Below are positions 1 to 10,924 of a DNA stretch of 64,000 nt, one piece after another (the stretch's first letter is position 1; the number at the start of each line of letters is the position of its first letter). The notes under the pieces are model-generated. The model was not told where the DNA came from. It saw only the letters and a list, made by a program, of their open reading frames with translations, and did not search any database. A program made the translations under genes and the position numbers. This stretch comes from Channallabes apus (Eukaryota > Chordata > Actinopteri > Siluriformes > Clariidae), in contig CM060121.1 in the NCBI GenBank assembly GCA_030522415.1, positions 3,008,476 through 3,072,475 on the forward strand, in the 5' to 3' direction.

Positions 1-58
1 AACTGCAACGCGCCCAGATCTGCACCTGTATCCGTTTAAAACGCATAATTGGTCCATA

Positions 59-89
<31 letters not shown>

Positions 90-305
90 CACTATACGTC
101 TCTAATAACACGACGGTCGCCGCATCCAAAAGCAGTGTAACCCAAAAGAAGAGGAGTGGGCGGAAATCGATCGTGGTGACGTCACTGCAATCCCGGTGAC
201 CAAGTCGATTCCTGTTCCTCTGTGAGCTGGTGTATGGGAATAACGGGAGATGACGTCATAGTCGGCGTTCAGCGTCGGCTCCAATAGATGATGCAGAGTG
301 ATGCA

Positions 306-465
306 AACACACACACACACGTTATACACACACACACACACACACACACATAAACCCAAACACAATTGAAAAATCAAATAGACAAAGAACTACATGATGA
401 TGCGGTTTTCTCTTATTCCTCACCCCCCCCCCCCAACAACCCCCCCCCCCGCCCCCCCCCCCGCA
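306..465. repeat. (CA)n followed by long poly-C tract
   Basis: (CA)n at 306-350 and C-runs at 421-465, broken by single bases. The C tract is i-motif/G-quadruplex prone on the two strands. Confidence 0.85.
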
Positions 466-479
466 CCGCCACCACCACC

Positions 480-920
480 ACACGCACGAGCGCTGGAGCA
501 TGGGGTTATTAAGTTGCACGTTGCGATTGTAACGCGGTGTCGCGTGTAAGACAAACGCGTTTCCCTGAAGAACGCGGTCCGTTAATAGCGGGAAACAGAG
601 ACGGTTACTCGCGCGTCACCCCGACACCGCGCTCATCCTTTGTTGTTATTGCTGTTATTGTCATTGACGAGGCTGATGATGATGATGAAGATGATTATAT
701 TCAGTGTTTATAACGCGTAACAATCTTACCTTATGATGATATATATATAAATATATTTTTTTTTCAACGCGAGGATTAATCCATGACGGGTGGGTGAGAG
801 CCTTCCAGCGCGGCGCGTTCACGTTTCCCCACAAGCGCGCGCGCACGCGGGACGGGGAAATAAATAACTGTGCGATAAGAGCGGCCCTGCGCGTCCCCGA
901 TCGGTGATGCTCCGCCGTGT
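480..920. promoter_or_regulatory. CpG-rich segment, possible CpG island
   Basis: Many CG dinucleotides (GCGATTGTAACGCGGTGTCG, CTCGCGCGTCACCCCGACAC, CGCGCGCGCACGCGGGACGG) stand out from the AT-rich surroundings. No coding exon was recognised. It may belong to a promoter of a gene left of the window (inference). Confidence 0.35.
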
Positions 921-1359
921 CGATGTTGCCATAGAGAACCGAGCTCCTTATGGGTTGGAGGAAAAAATAATGATTATGATGTTTATGTCTATTCTTATTC
1001 TTTTTAGTATTATTAATCACGCTAAGAATAAAATATCAGGCGAAAAGCAAACAGCGCGATGATGGAGGCTAAAAATAACGGAGTGTCTATTCATTCTGTA
1101 TGTGCACACAAAGCCTCCCTCTCTCTCCCTCTCTCCCTCTCTCATCCGCGCTCACAATAACAGACCGAGCCCATTTAAAGAGATACGAGCAGCAACATCA
1201 CTAGAACGCATCAGCCGCTAAACTCTGCGCATCATATTCATATTCATATTCACATTCATATATAAACACACCTTTCTGTCATCTTACACGCGCACACACT
1301 GATTTATGGTGCAAAATGGTGTAAACTCTACCCCTTTAGTTCCTGGTAGTTTCTCCAGC

Positions 1360-1850
1360 TAGTAAAGATGATGCATTAAAAAAATGATGTAATGATGGTT
1401 CGTAAATAAAAACGTGATTTTCTTTTAAAACACTAAAATTAGAAATCGGAAATTGATTAAATGAAATACCAAAAAAAAAAAAAAAAACACACACACAGTT
1501 GAAACAGTCATCATCCACCAACTTTATTCTAAGGTGACAATTTGATCAATTTGGAGCAAAAAAAAAAAAAAAGGATAAGAGTGTCTGCCAGGATAGGGAA
1601 GATGTAGGCTATAAAAGAAATATTAAATGATGCTTTGTAAATAAAAACATGATTTTCTTTAAAAACAATAAAAACTAGAAAGTCGAAATTCTGAAATGAA
1701 ATAACAAAACAACAGTCATGATCCGCAAAATTTAAAAAGAGTAAAAATGGGTAAAAAGAGCATAAGAGCGTCTACCAAATGCCTAAATGTAAAAATAAAA
1801 AAAAAACAATCAGGATAGAGAAGACGTAAAATAATAATAATAAAATATAA

Positions 1851-1882
<32 letters not shown>

Positions 1883-2440
1883 AATGATGCTTTGTAAAAA
1901 TGATGCGATTTGATTCCAAAACAATAAAACTAGTAATCACACATTCTGAAATTAAATGAAATACAGGTAAAACAATTAACACAAAACAACAGTCATGATC
2001 AGGCGGCGCGGTGGTGTAGTGGTTAGCACTGTCGCCTTGCACCTCCAGGGTCTGGGTTCGATTCCCCGGCCAGGCTCGATTCCCGTCTCTGTGTGCATGG
2101 AGTTTGCATGTTCTCCCCGTGCTTGGTGGGTTTCCTCCGGGTTCTCCGGTTTCCTCCCACAGTCCAAAGATATGCAGATTAGGCTAATTGGCGTTCCTAA
2201 ATTGCCCGTAGTGTGTGATTGGGTGTGTGAGTGTGTGTATGTGTGTGTGCCCTGCGATGGATTGGCACCCTGTCCAGGGTGTACCCCGCCTAGTGCCTGA
2301 AGTCTCCTGGGATAGGCTCCAGGTCCCCCGCGACCCTGAACACAGGATTAAGCGGTATAGAAGATGAATGAATGAATGAACAGTCATGATCCACAAACCT
2401 CACTCTAAGAGTAATTTTAGAGGGAAAAAAACAGAATAGG
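1360..2440 (+). repeat. Diverged tandem repeat, ~240-260 bp units, with SINE copy A inside
   Basis: Related blocks begin near 1393, 1629 and 1885 (GATGCTTTGTAAATAAAAAC and variants). Each is followed by an AACAGTCATSATCC block (1503, 1712, 1988). The third is interrupted by the SINE and resumes at 2392 with CACAAACCTCACTCTAAGAG. Confidence 0.7.
2001..2378 (+). mobile_element. tRNA-derived SINE (HE1/DANA-like), copy A
   Basis: A tRNA-like head with box A (TGGTGTAGTGG) and box B (GGTTCGATTCC) is followed by a conserved body with TTTGCATGTTCTCCCCGTGC, CCACAGTCCAAAGATATGCA and ACCCTGTCCAGGGTGTACCC. The tail is (GAAT)n. An exact 13 bp target duplication AACAGTCATGATC lies at 1988-2000 and 2379-2391. 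Full length and young. It carries the extra GGCTCGATTCCC after box B. Confidence 0.93.
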
Positions 2441-2444
2441 CTCT

Positions 2445-3265
2445 ACTTGTTAGTGCTTCTTTTTTTTAAAGCAAATCCTTAGCAAAAGAATTTATTGTTA
2501 TACTCACTGTGTTTCGTAAAGATGTTCTGAAGCATTGTAGTATATACATACTTTTCTCTACCAGTCACATGCAAATGTTTTTATCCATTTCATCTACATA
2601 AATAAAAGAAAGGTTTTGTCTGTACATTGGTCAGAACTCGCTTTTTTAATGATAACTTTAAAATCACCCAAAAATTTTCTATCTGTCTGTCTGTCTGTTT
2701 GTCCAGCCAGGTTGCTGTGATGCTGAACTGAAAACTTTCTGAAACTTTTACGCTACTCAGATCTCTGCCTGAAGTTTAACCTGCACCATAAGTGAAATCA
2801 AAATGTTGTGTAAAAGTCATGTTATAAACAGTTATGTGTAGGATTTAATAATCTACTTTAAAATAATCTACTAATGCGCTACTGTCTCAATGTAAACAAA
2901 CCTGCACCAATAGATATTAATTAGAAAAGATAAACTGAATATTTTACTGTCATGTTTTCACTTGAAATAACAGTGCTGAAGTGGTATAAGTGAATTTTAA
3001 CTCACTGGAGTGATTTTAAGACAAAACTTCATCTTTATCTGATCTACTTTTTCCATTTCTCATCTGTGATTCTCTCTCCGATTACCGAACAGGGAGTGTA
3101 TTTGTCTGATGACGAAAGAAGTACAACTTGGTGTAAACAAAGCATAAGATAATCAACAATACAAATCAATATTTGATTACTTTGTTAGACAGAGAGTCTG
3201 CCGTACAGAAAGACAGACAGACATGTATGTGGTCTTCAACCTGAAATAATAATATACAGTACGTA
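2445..3265. other. Gene-free stretch
   Basis: AT-rich DNA with a short (CTGT)n near 2682. No coding region or recognisable repeat seen. Confidence 0.6.
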
Positions 3266-3269
3266 ACTT

Positions 3270-3400
3270 TTGAAATGACCAACTCAGTGACAAGTTTTGT
3301 AAAAAATCTACTGTAAATGGTGATCACTTTTACATCTTCCTTCATCAGAAATTTCATCACAAGTCCCGATTTGACTCGAACGCCCCTTGTATTCATCCAT
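3270..3400 (-). pseudogene. Mariner-like N-terminal remnant
   Basis: The minus-strand reading gives TRGVRVKSGLVMKFLMKEDV, closely similar to the fragment at 10254. No catalytic block is seen nearby. Confidence 0.5.
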
Positions 3401-3539
3401 ATACCCATATGATACTGTTCTATACACTAATCTTATTTATTAGAAATGCATATACGGCTACTTTATGAATATAATAAGATCCTGTTGATCTCATGTACTT
3501 ATGTCCTATGGATGTGTAATATTTATAATAACTCCAGCA

Positions 3540-3730
3540 GGTGTCCTGAACTCTCCTGCTCCACCTTTACCTCGTTATGCATTCAGCACGCGTGCTCCTC
3601 CACAAAGAGCGAGCTGATCTATTTATAGCTCATCACCCGCGCGCTCTCGCACCCGCGTGCACAATACACGCAGAAATCCTATATGTCTGTTAGAGCGCGC
3701 TGCGCGTGCCCGGGACATGAATAATGCAGG
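3540..3730. promoter_or_regulatory. CpG-rich segment with an exact MEF2-type box
   Basis: CTATTTATAG at 3619-3628 fits the MEF2/TATA-like consensus and lies between CG-rich runs (CACCCGCGCGCTCTCGCACC, GAGCGCGCTGCGCGTGCCCG). No gene was recognised nearby, so this is a candidate regulatory site only. Confidence 0.3.
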
Positions 3731-3798
3731 GATTTTTGGTGATGTTAGGAGTTAGGAGAGGGGTGCAGAGAGAAGTGCACCCTCTTAATAATGCATCA

Positions 3799-3829
<31 letters not shown>

Positions 3830-5211
3830 GGGGGAGTAATGGGGGATGTGCTATCTCAAATTTCTAGGAAAGGGGATTATGGGACTGCCTTTATTATATT
3901 CCCAGGTCATTTGTTACTGATGCAGCAACCCTTATAATAGGCTTGGCTAATTCATTCACCCTCTTAATATTATTTCTATGCTTTTTTTTTTTTTTTTTTT
4001 TTAGCAGATCAATTTTAAAATGATATATATTTTGTTAAGTATAAATGTCATTCTTCATTCTTCATTTTACATATTGTTCTATGGTTTGTTTTGTTATTTA
4101 TTAATAATATATTTTTCAATGAAATAAATGCAGATTATCATTATTTTTTAACAATATTAAAAATGTCCGGCAGATTTATTATTTATATTATATTTTAAAA
4201 CATGAAAAAATTATACCACTGTATTCAAATGAGAAAAATAATTAAGATGCATCATAATGCGAATTATAGGCAATTAATCATCCATCCATCTTTCCATTTA
4301 TTATTTTTCTTTATTATTTTAATTATTTTTAAGACGGGAATTTGTTTATTTATTTACTTACTTACTTACTTACTTATGTTTGGTTGTTTGTGTACGTGAA
4401 ACAATACTAGAATTGTGTTTTCATTTGTTAATTTTTTTATTATATACACACACACACACACACACACACTTCTGACAACACACACAAGCAATTCTTTCAC
4501 AAATACAGTATTTCAGCAAGACACTTATTCAATGTTAAAGTTGTTGTTTTCATGATAGTAATAATAATAATAACAATATTATAGAATATTATTATTATTA
4601 TTTTACATTTAAAATTGTATATTCACTTTGTGTTTCCAATAAATATGGTTTATTGAAATTAAAATATATTATAGCTATAATACGTTTGGTCGCACTAGCA
4701 CTAGAGTAACCTTAAGATGAACGATAGTGTATTTTGTTTTTCATATGTACTTTCAAGGCCATTATTATTAACTGCCCCTGATTTTAAATACAATTTGAAA
4801 ACTACAGTTTGTTGTATAAAATATTTAATTAAGCAAAGTTCATATTCCTCATTTTGATTTTCATCAGTTTTTATTGAAATCAGCAACTGTTATAGGGACC
4901 AAAATAAAATGCTAGCAATTGTTACTGGACGGCTTTCATCGTGAACAAGTCCAACCTTGGAAAATAATGAGCTTTTCTTTTTAAATAAATAAACAGGGAA
5001 TTGTATGGTCTCTTTCTAACCGTTGCAGTTTACAGCCCTTCTGTCTAAGTGGACATGTATATACATGAGGTACACTGGCCATTATTTCCCTGCTAATGTA
5101 GTGCACTTATAGCAAGACTTGTGAGCCACTTGGGATTCAGAGAGAGTGGTGCCAGTGTGAGAGAGCCAGGGTCGCCCCCCCCTTCCCCCCACAACCCCCC
5201 CCTCACCCCCC

Positions 5212-5252
<41 letters not shown>

Positions 5253-5505
5253 CCTATACATACACCACACAATGGGTCTGCTTATTATCAGCCCCACTCC
5301 ACAACAGCACACAAATTAATGACAGGCCTGGGGATTGTCATAAAGCAACGTTTATACCAGATTAGTGCACATGTCTGTGCGAAAAAGCAGATGTTCAGGC
5401 TTTTATAGCCGTGCAATAAATACACAAAAAATACACAAAACCTTCATTTTCCATCTTTTTCAATTTTAAAGGCAATATAAGATTTAACTGATATAAGGTT
5501 AATGT

Positions 5506-5544
<39 letters not shown>
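3799..5544. repeat. Microsatellites within an intergenic stretch
   Basis: (GT)n at 3799-3826, poly-T at 3984-4003, (CA)n at 4446-4469 and 5214-5250 (preceded by C-runs from 5176), and (GT)n at 5503-5544. Nothing coding was seen between 3730 and 6080. Confidence 0.8.
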
Positions 5545-5546
<2 letters not shown>

Positions 5547-6083
5547 CGCTTAAGCATTTTTATTTTTGTCCTCAGTGAGTGTGTTATCTAACAACACTGC
5601 CGAGTTGGAGAATTATGCAAAAAGTGTTAAATGTAGAACTGAGAAGCGTTTGCACCTGGCACTGCTCTCCTACGTTTGGCAGTCAAATCAAACCACCAAC
5701 GATAAAAATGCGGCTGGAGAAGTATGTATGTGTACACAACAGATACAGCTTGCACATAGGAGAGGCATCTACTGTATGTCTCGATTCTGATTGGTCGGGA
5801 CGTGTTGATTCATTTCCTACAGCAGCAGCTCGGACCGTCGCAGCGCAACAAATCACAGTTTTACGTTAATGTGCTCAGTCTAAATTGTCAGTGTTTCTGT
5901 GTAACTGTTTATATGTAACAGCGACACTTTGTATTGGAGTCGTACATAATAGGAACTATGAATACGTTTATATAATAAATAATTATATATATTTATATTT
6001 ATGAAACTGCATTACACATTACTGCTATGTTCATTATGCAGTATGCAATATAGGAAATGTCCATGATGTTCATTATACTCTTA

Positions 6084-6572
6084 TGCCTCTTTTCCACTGC
6101 ATAGTACGGCACAGCACGGTTCAGTACTTCGGTTCGGCTCAGTTTGCGCTTCCACTGCAGTGTAGTACCGCTTTAGAGTGGGCGGGATTATTCACGTGTC
6201 GTTTTAGTTGCGGCGCCTCTACTGCCGTGACGTCATCGTAAACGCGCCACAAACAAACACACAACAATGGAGCATATCGACGGCATGGTGTTCTTCATTC
6301 TCGGCATGTGGATGTTTTTAACAGCGAGACGAAGGAGTTTGTTTCAAAAGAGGCTGATGTCAGCCAAAGAAAATTTTTGGTTAATACAAAAAGGTGCGTC
6401 CGATCCTTCTCTGGCACATCACGTTTTGGTAACAGTTCGGCGCGCTTGGAACCTCGGCTGAGGTGGTACTAAAAAAAGGACCAGGTACCAGGTACTGTTC
6501 CCAGTGGAAAACCCCCCAAAAGTGAGTTGAACTGAACCGTGTCGTGCCGTACTATGCAGTGGGAAAGCGCCA
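6084..6572 (+). mobile_element. Harbinger-like non-autonomous DNA transposon, copy 1
   Basis: The ends are inverted repeats (TTTTCCACTGCATAGTACGG at the left; the reverse complement at the right), and TTA flanks both sides (6081-6083, 6573-6575). This copy has lost about 115 bp internally compared with copies 2 and 3. A 3 bp TWA-type target and this terminal style suggest PIF/Harbinger, but no transposase catalytic domain is present. Confidence 0.72.
6267..6461 (+). CDS. Short conserved ORF inside Harbinger-like copy 1
   Basis: ATG-initiated, 64 residues. It opens with MEHIDGMVFFILGMWMFLTA and continues RRRSLFQKRLMSAKENFWLI. The same start and first ~48 residues occur in the two other copies. 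A donor-like AAG|GTGCGT at 6391-6399 directly follows the conserved part, so it may be the first exon of a transposase whose remainder is deleted (inference). After that point the frame runs into deleted sequence. I do not recognise a domain; a hydrophobic segment is followed by a basic patch. Confidence 0.4.
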   Translation: MEHIDGMVFFILGMWMFLTARRRSLFQKRLMSAKENFWLIQKGASDPSLAHHVLVTVRRAWNLG

Positions 6573-6597
6573 TTAAACACCGTTGCATTGTGTGGTA

Positions 6598-6832
6598 TCT
6601 ATCCATCCATCTAGTAACTTCTGTAGTCCAACCAGGGACCATGGAGGCCAGTGGTGACCACTGTATTTATTCCTATTTTGTACGACCATGGTAGGACCTC
6701 TGGTCAACATTCACAGACTACGGGCAATTTCATAATGGCAATTAGTCTAATTTGCATGTCTTTGGACTGTTGGAGCAAACTGGAGAAACCCACCAAGTAC
6801 GGAGCAACATGCCAACTTAACAATTTAATTAC
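6598..6832 (-). mobile_element. Older tRNA-derived SINE copy F (head missing)
   Basis: Shares TAGGACCTCTGGTCAACATT and TTGCATGTCTTTGGACTG with the copy at 62927-63210. The tRNA head side is lost, with similarity ending near 6832 after the AACATGCCAACTTA region. Confidence 0.72.
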
Positions 6833-6839
6833 TTAATAC

Positions 6840-7990
6840 ATTACAAATATATTAATATAATATAATACAATATGTTACACAACTTTACAGCACACTACAA
6901 ATGTCATGCTAAAAAACTTTACAACTGCAAAGGCATTACGATAAGTTGACATTCCACAAGCTGTAACAACAGACAACCTGACAGCATACTTGCACACTAA
7001 TAATATCTTGTTTTATATTATAGTGCAAAACTATTACAAAACATTACAACTTCACAACGTCATACAAAGCATAACAATTTTAAAACATACTACAAAATTT
7101 TACAGCACATTACAAACCTCATACGACGCAACTTTACAACTTTACAGCATACAATAAACCCCATACTACAAACATTATAAAAAACTTTACAAAACCTACA
7201 AAACATTACAGCTTTACAACATACAGTCAAAAGTTCTAAATTTTAGAAGAATGCTGGATCTTTTTTTTTTTTAACTATGGAGAAGTTCATATGGCAATAG
7301 ATTAATCAGTAACAACAACAACAACAGTCAGTAGTTATATTAAGACATGAAGGTCAGCTGTTCTAGAGCACTTCTTGTAAGAACAGTATTGTCACATAGA
7401 AAGTGTGTTTGTAAAACCCATCAAGCTCCATGATGAATCTATCTCTCATGTAGACCTTCCCAGGAAATCAAGACCAAAACTGACCTCTGCTGCAGAGGAG
7501 AAGTTCATTTAGAGTCACCGGCCTTAGAAATCACCAATTAACAAACAGCACCTCAGATTAGAGCCGTTATGAAGCTGTACAGAGCAGAAGTAGCAGATAT
7601 ACATCTCGATATCAACTGTTTTGCACGTCTTCAACATTGTTTTACAGTGTAGGAAGAAATAAAAATCAGGAACGGCCATGGAGTTAGAAGGTGTGTCGAA
7701 ACGTTTGACTTGTACTACAAACCTGATACAACAAAACGTTACAACATGCTACAAAATTTTACAGCATACCGACAAACCTTACAGACTGGCATGCTATAAA
7801 GCTTAACAGCTTTGCTACATACTGCCAAACTTTACAACATGCTACAAAACTTTACAACTTAACAACAGACTATAAAACTTTACAGCACGCTAATAATCTT
7901 ATGTCAAAAACCTTACCACTTCACAACATAGTACAAAAACATGCTAACAAAATTACATTAGATTATGTATTTTGATTACACAAAATCTAG
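6840..7990 (+). repeat. Degenerate TTACAAC/CTACAAAACTTTACA array
   Basis: Many irregular copies of CTACAAAACTTTACAAC-like words occur from about 6860 to 7220 and from 7715 to 7990. The Tc1-like remnant at 7224-7712 separates the two parts. Confidence 0.7.
7224..7712 (+). mobile_element. Decayed Tc1-like transposon, internally deleted
   Basis: The ends are CAGTCAAAAG at the left and ...GGTGTGTCGAAACGTTTGACTTG at the right, flanked by TA, as in Tc1-like elements ending in the GGACACACC motif. Inside, CTCTGCTGCAGAGGAGAAGT, CAGCACCTCAGATTAGAGCC and CATCTCGATATCAACTGTT are recognisable remnants of the transposase DNA-binding domain. The catalytic part is missing. It lies in the middle of a TTACAAC-type repeat array. 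Confidence 0.72.
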
Positions 7991-8051
7991 CAACTTTACG
8001 ACATACAGCAAAGCGTCTCCTTATGAAGCGCTGACACTCGAGACGCCTTGC

Positions 8052-10250
8052 ATAAATCTTACACAATCAAGAAATTCGACAATGACATTTATTTCTAAAT
8101 CAGGTTTAAGGTGAAATGCACATCTGTTTTATCTGTTTCTATAGAAACAATAACGTATTAGAATACCTGTGTTAATGTAAACCAGAGACAAGCAGGAAGC
8201 CAAAAAGAGTAAATGTGAGTTTATGTTGATGGTTGAGTTTGATCCTGTGCGCTAATTAAGCCTCATTAAGGGGACGATGTGCATTAAGGGTGCTGTGCCT
8301 GATCTCACTGTCGTGTGTGATGTAAGAGATGCTTTCAGTGTGACTTTCGGAACTTAAACGACTCACCATGCTGCACTGCAGATGACTCAGCCACCGCCGT
8401 TACCATGGAAACCAGCCTCCTTTGCAATCAGTCTCTTGGTAACAGTGTTGTTGCCAAGTAACAGCATGTGTGTGTGTGTGTTGAGTTACATTTTGATCTA
8501 TATCTGATTACGCACTCATCCTGACATCGACAGCTTTCTGATTAGTTCATTTCAGGCCATAATTATAGTGCGGTGGAGAGGATGTGTAGAAAAGGAGTGC
8601 GGAGTGTGTCATGGGGTCGTTTGGATTCGTGTCAGAGGCTCAGGTTTGTCCGTGGAATTCCAGGATAATTGAATTCGGAACGAGCTTTGATTGAGGAATT
8701 AATTAGTTAACGCAGGAGTGAATCGCGTTAACCCAGCGTGAGTGTGTGAAACGTGAAAAAATGTAAAGTTAGATTCATGTTTATTAACAATTAGCACTAA
8801 CAGGTTGTTCTATTAACTTTTGTTTTCTTCTTTATGCCAAAAGTATTAGGATGTACGGATTATGAGTGGGAAAAAAAAACATGACAAAATGACCTTTTTT
8901 TCCCCTCTCCTATCACAATAACACTAATGGGGGGTCCATAACTTTTGCAATCGACGGAAAGAAATCCACAGAATGTGTGGAACATTTATAAAAATGAAAA
9001 AGAAATTCCGTTCTGCAAACTGATTCAATCCTGGACAGAAGGGTTAAATGTTTTTGTTGTTTTTCCTCTGTTCATTCATAAAGGCCATGGCAGTCCACCT
9101 ACACCAATCTCTCTCTCTCTCTCTCTCTCGCTCTCGCTCTCTCTCTCAGATGACGTCAGAGATGACGCACGGCTCCCCAAGTGGCGCGCGGATCAAAGGC
9201 GATCCGCGAGCATGGCACAGAAGAAAAAAAAAGAAAAAAGAAGAAGATATTTTTAGCAAGTGCTAGAGAAGGGAGGGTGGGTGTAAGTGAAGGAGGGAGG
9301 GAGTGAAGGGAGGATGGAGGATGGAGGTGGCTGGTCTTTGTCTAGTGCCCTTCACATGGGGAATGTAGTACTGCTGCTTGTTTCGCATGGTTTTTCTTCC
9401 AGGATCTGTTCATCTTCTGGTCTCTGTGCATACTTAGCAGTGTTCTAGGACAAACGAAAACTGTGACTTGTGTGTGTGTGTGTGTGTGCAATTCAAAAAG
9501 AATTGTTTATCTTCCCTGAAAGAGAAGGTGAAAGCTGGACAGATGGTGTCACTAATAAATAACCGCCTTCTACACACTGTTGTGCGAATGCACGACAAAC
9601 AGGGAGTCAGATCCAATACGAATAGAAATCGAACCGTTCTCTGATCATGTGCGTTCTGGCGCTACAAACCCAATGTTTTTATCAAACCCTGCGACAGTGA
9701 AGTCTGGGTTCTGATCGGTCGAATCGGATTTAAGTGTAGATTTATACGAATACATTTGAATATGTTTTTGTTGCCGTAGTAACACACCCTTTAAAAGGAG
9801 CTCGTCTGATCGACGTGCCATTTTACCTAACGGATGATTTGCTTCGATGCTTTGAAAGTCTTCTGTAAGGAGATGTTTATTTGCCATTTATAGAAGGAGT
9901 CTCCAGCGTCGTGGTAACTGAGAAACTGTTCATGCTCAAACTGACACCGTTATGACAGAGGATTTGACACGGTAAGGTTTCTCAGTAACATGATGAACTG
10001 CGAGAGGACAAAAACAAGCTGAGTGTTTGTAGCTGCTACTGTATAACATAAGCGCTAGCAGAAAATAGATCATGAAATGTAACTATAAATACATACTGTA
10101 CAAACAAACTATGATTTTGTTCTTCACTTCCGAGCATGCTGTTGTAGTCAGTAACTCTGCTCCATCACACCAGTGTCAATGTTATAACAGCATTTATTCC
10201 TCACCCATTCCTCTTTCTAAGATATTACATTTTAAATATTTTATAGGTAG
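8052..10250. other. Gene-free stretch
   Basis: No exon recognised. It contains the (CT)n tract, a (GT)n at 9472-9488 and a short dispersed word at 9893-9910. Short ORFs here look random. Confidence 0.6.
9109..9148. repeat. (CT)n microsatellite
   Basis: (CT)n with two CG interruptions, followed by TGACGTCAGAGATGACG at 9151-9167. That contains an exact CRE palindrome TGACGTCA, but no gene is evident. Confidence 0.85.
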
Positions 10251-10253
10251 ATC

Positions 10254-10580
10254 ATGAAGGGTGTTCGAGTCAAACCGGGAATCGTGATGAAATTTCTGAA
10301 GAATGAAGACGATATTTCAAGAAGACTTCAACCACAGTACTGTGATCAGACTTTTAGCCCGATCCTTGAAAATCAACTGATTTTCTTGACTTGTTACCAA
10401 CATGCAGGAAAAAGAGACACATCTGTCTGTGTGAACTGTACACGCAATCATTCACCAACACCACTTGCACGTTACAGGAACTCAACTGGTAGTTATTACT
10501 ATACAGTCCCGACCTCACTCCGAGCCATTTCCACATGTTCGGGCCATTAAAGGAGTTCCTGGGAGGCCGGTGTTTCCGAA
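10254..10580 (+). pseudogene. Mariner-like transposase remnant, internally deleted
   Basis: The N-terminal HTH-like segment GVRVKPGIVMKFLKNEDD (10257-10310) is followed by SRRLQPQYCDQT. After a deletion, codons from 10505 give SPDLTPSHFHMFGPLKEFLG. This contains the SPDLxPSD-type block of mariner DD34D transposases, with the usual third Asp replaced by His. The frame is broken. Confidence 0.7.
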
Positions 10581-10748
10581 ATAAATTATTATATAAGTTA
10601 TATAAATAGTAATATTAATTAACAAAGACTTATTTAGTCTCAAGTTACTGATTGAACCTTTAATTAAAGCTATATATGATGACATTTAGCTAATTAGATA
10701 CCAGATAGAACTTAAGGGCATTAAATGGTTCTAATGATTCCTTCATTA

Positions 10749-10922
10749 TGTTTACATTTATGGCATTTTGTTGGATGTCGTTATCCAAAGTGATCAATTT
10801 TTATATAATTGAGAAGTTGAGGTTTATCGCTCTTGCTCAACGGCCAGCTACTTGGTGGTGCCGGGGTTTGAACCTGTGACCTTCTGATCCATAGTCCAGT
10901 AACCACTGAGCTACCACTGTCC
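10749..10922 (-). mobile_element. tRNA-derived SINE of a third family, reverse copy
   Basis: On the minus strand the head reads GACAGTGGTAGCTCAGTGGT and box B GGTTCAAACCCCGG. The tail side reads TGTTTACATTTATGGCATTT on the plus strand at 10749-10768. Diverged and short. Confidence 0.75.
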
Positions 10923-10924
10923 AT

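Noticed and set aside
322..519. Minus-strand Gly/Cys/Val-rich open frame
   Set aside because: It is the translation of poly-C and (CA)n tracts.
8945..9266. Two overlapping ~100-codon open frames across the (CT)n tract
   Set aside because: Ser/Leu-rich translation of a microsatellite; no homology.
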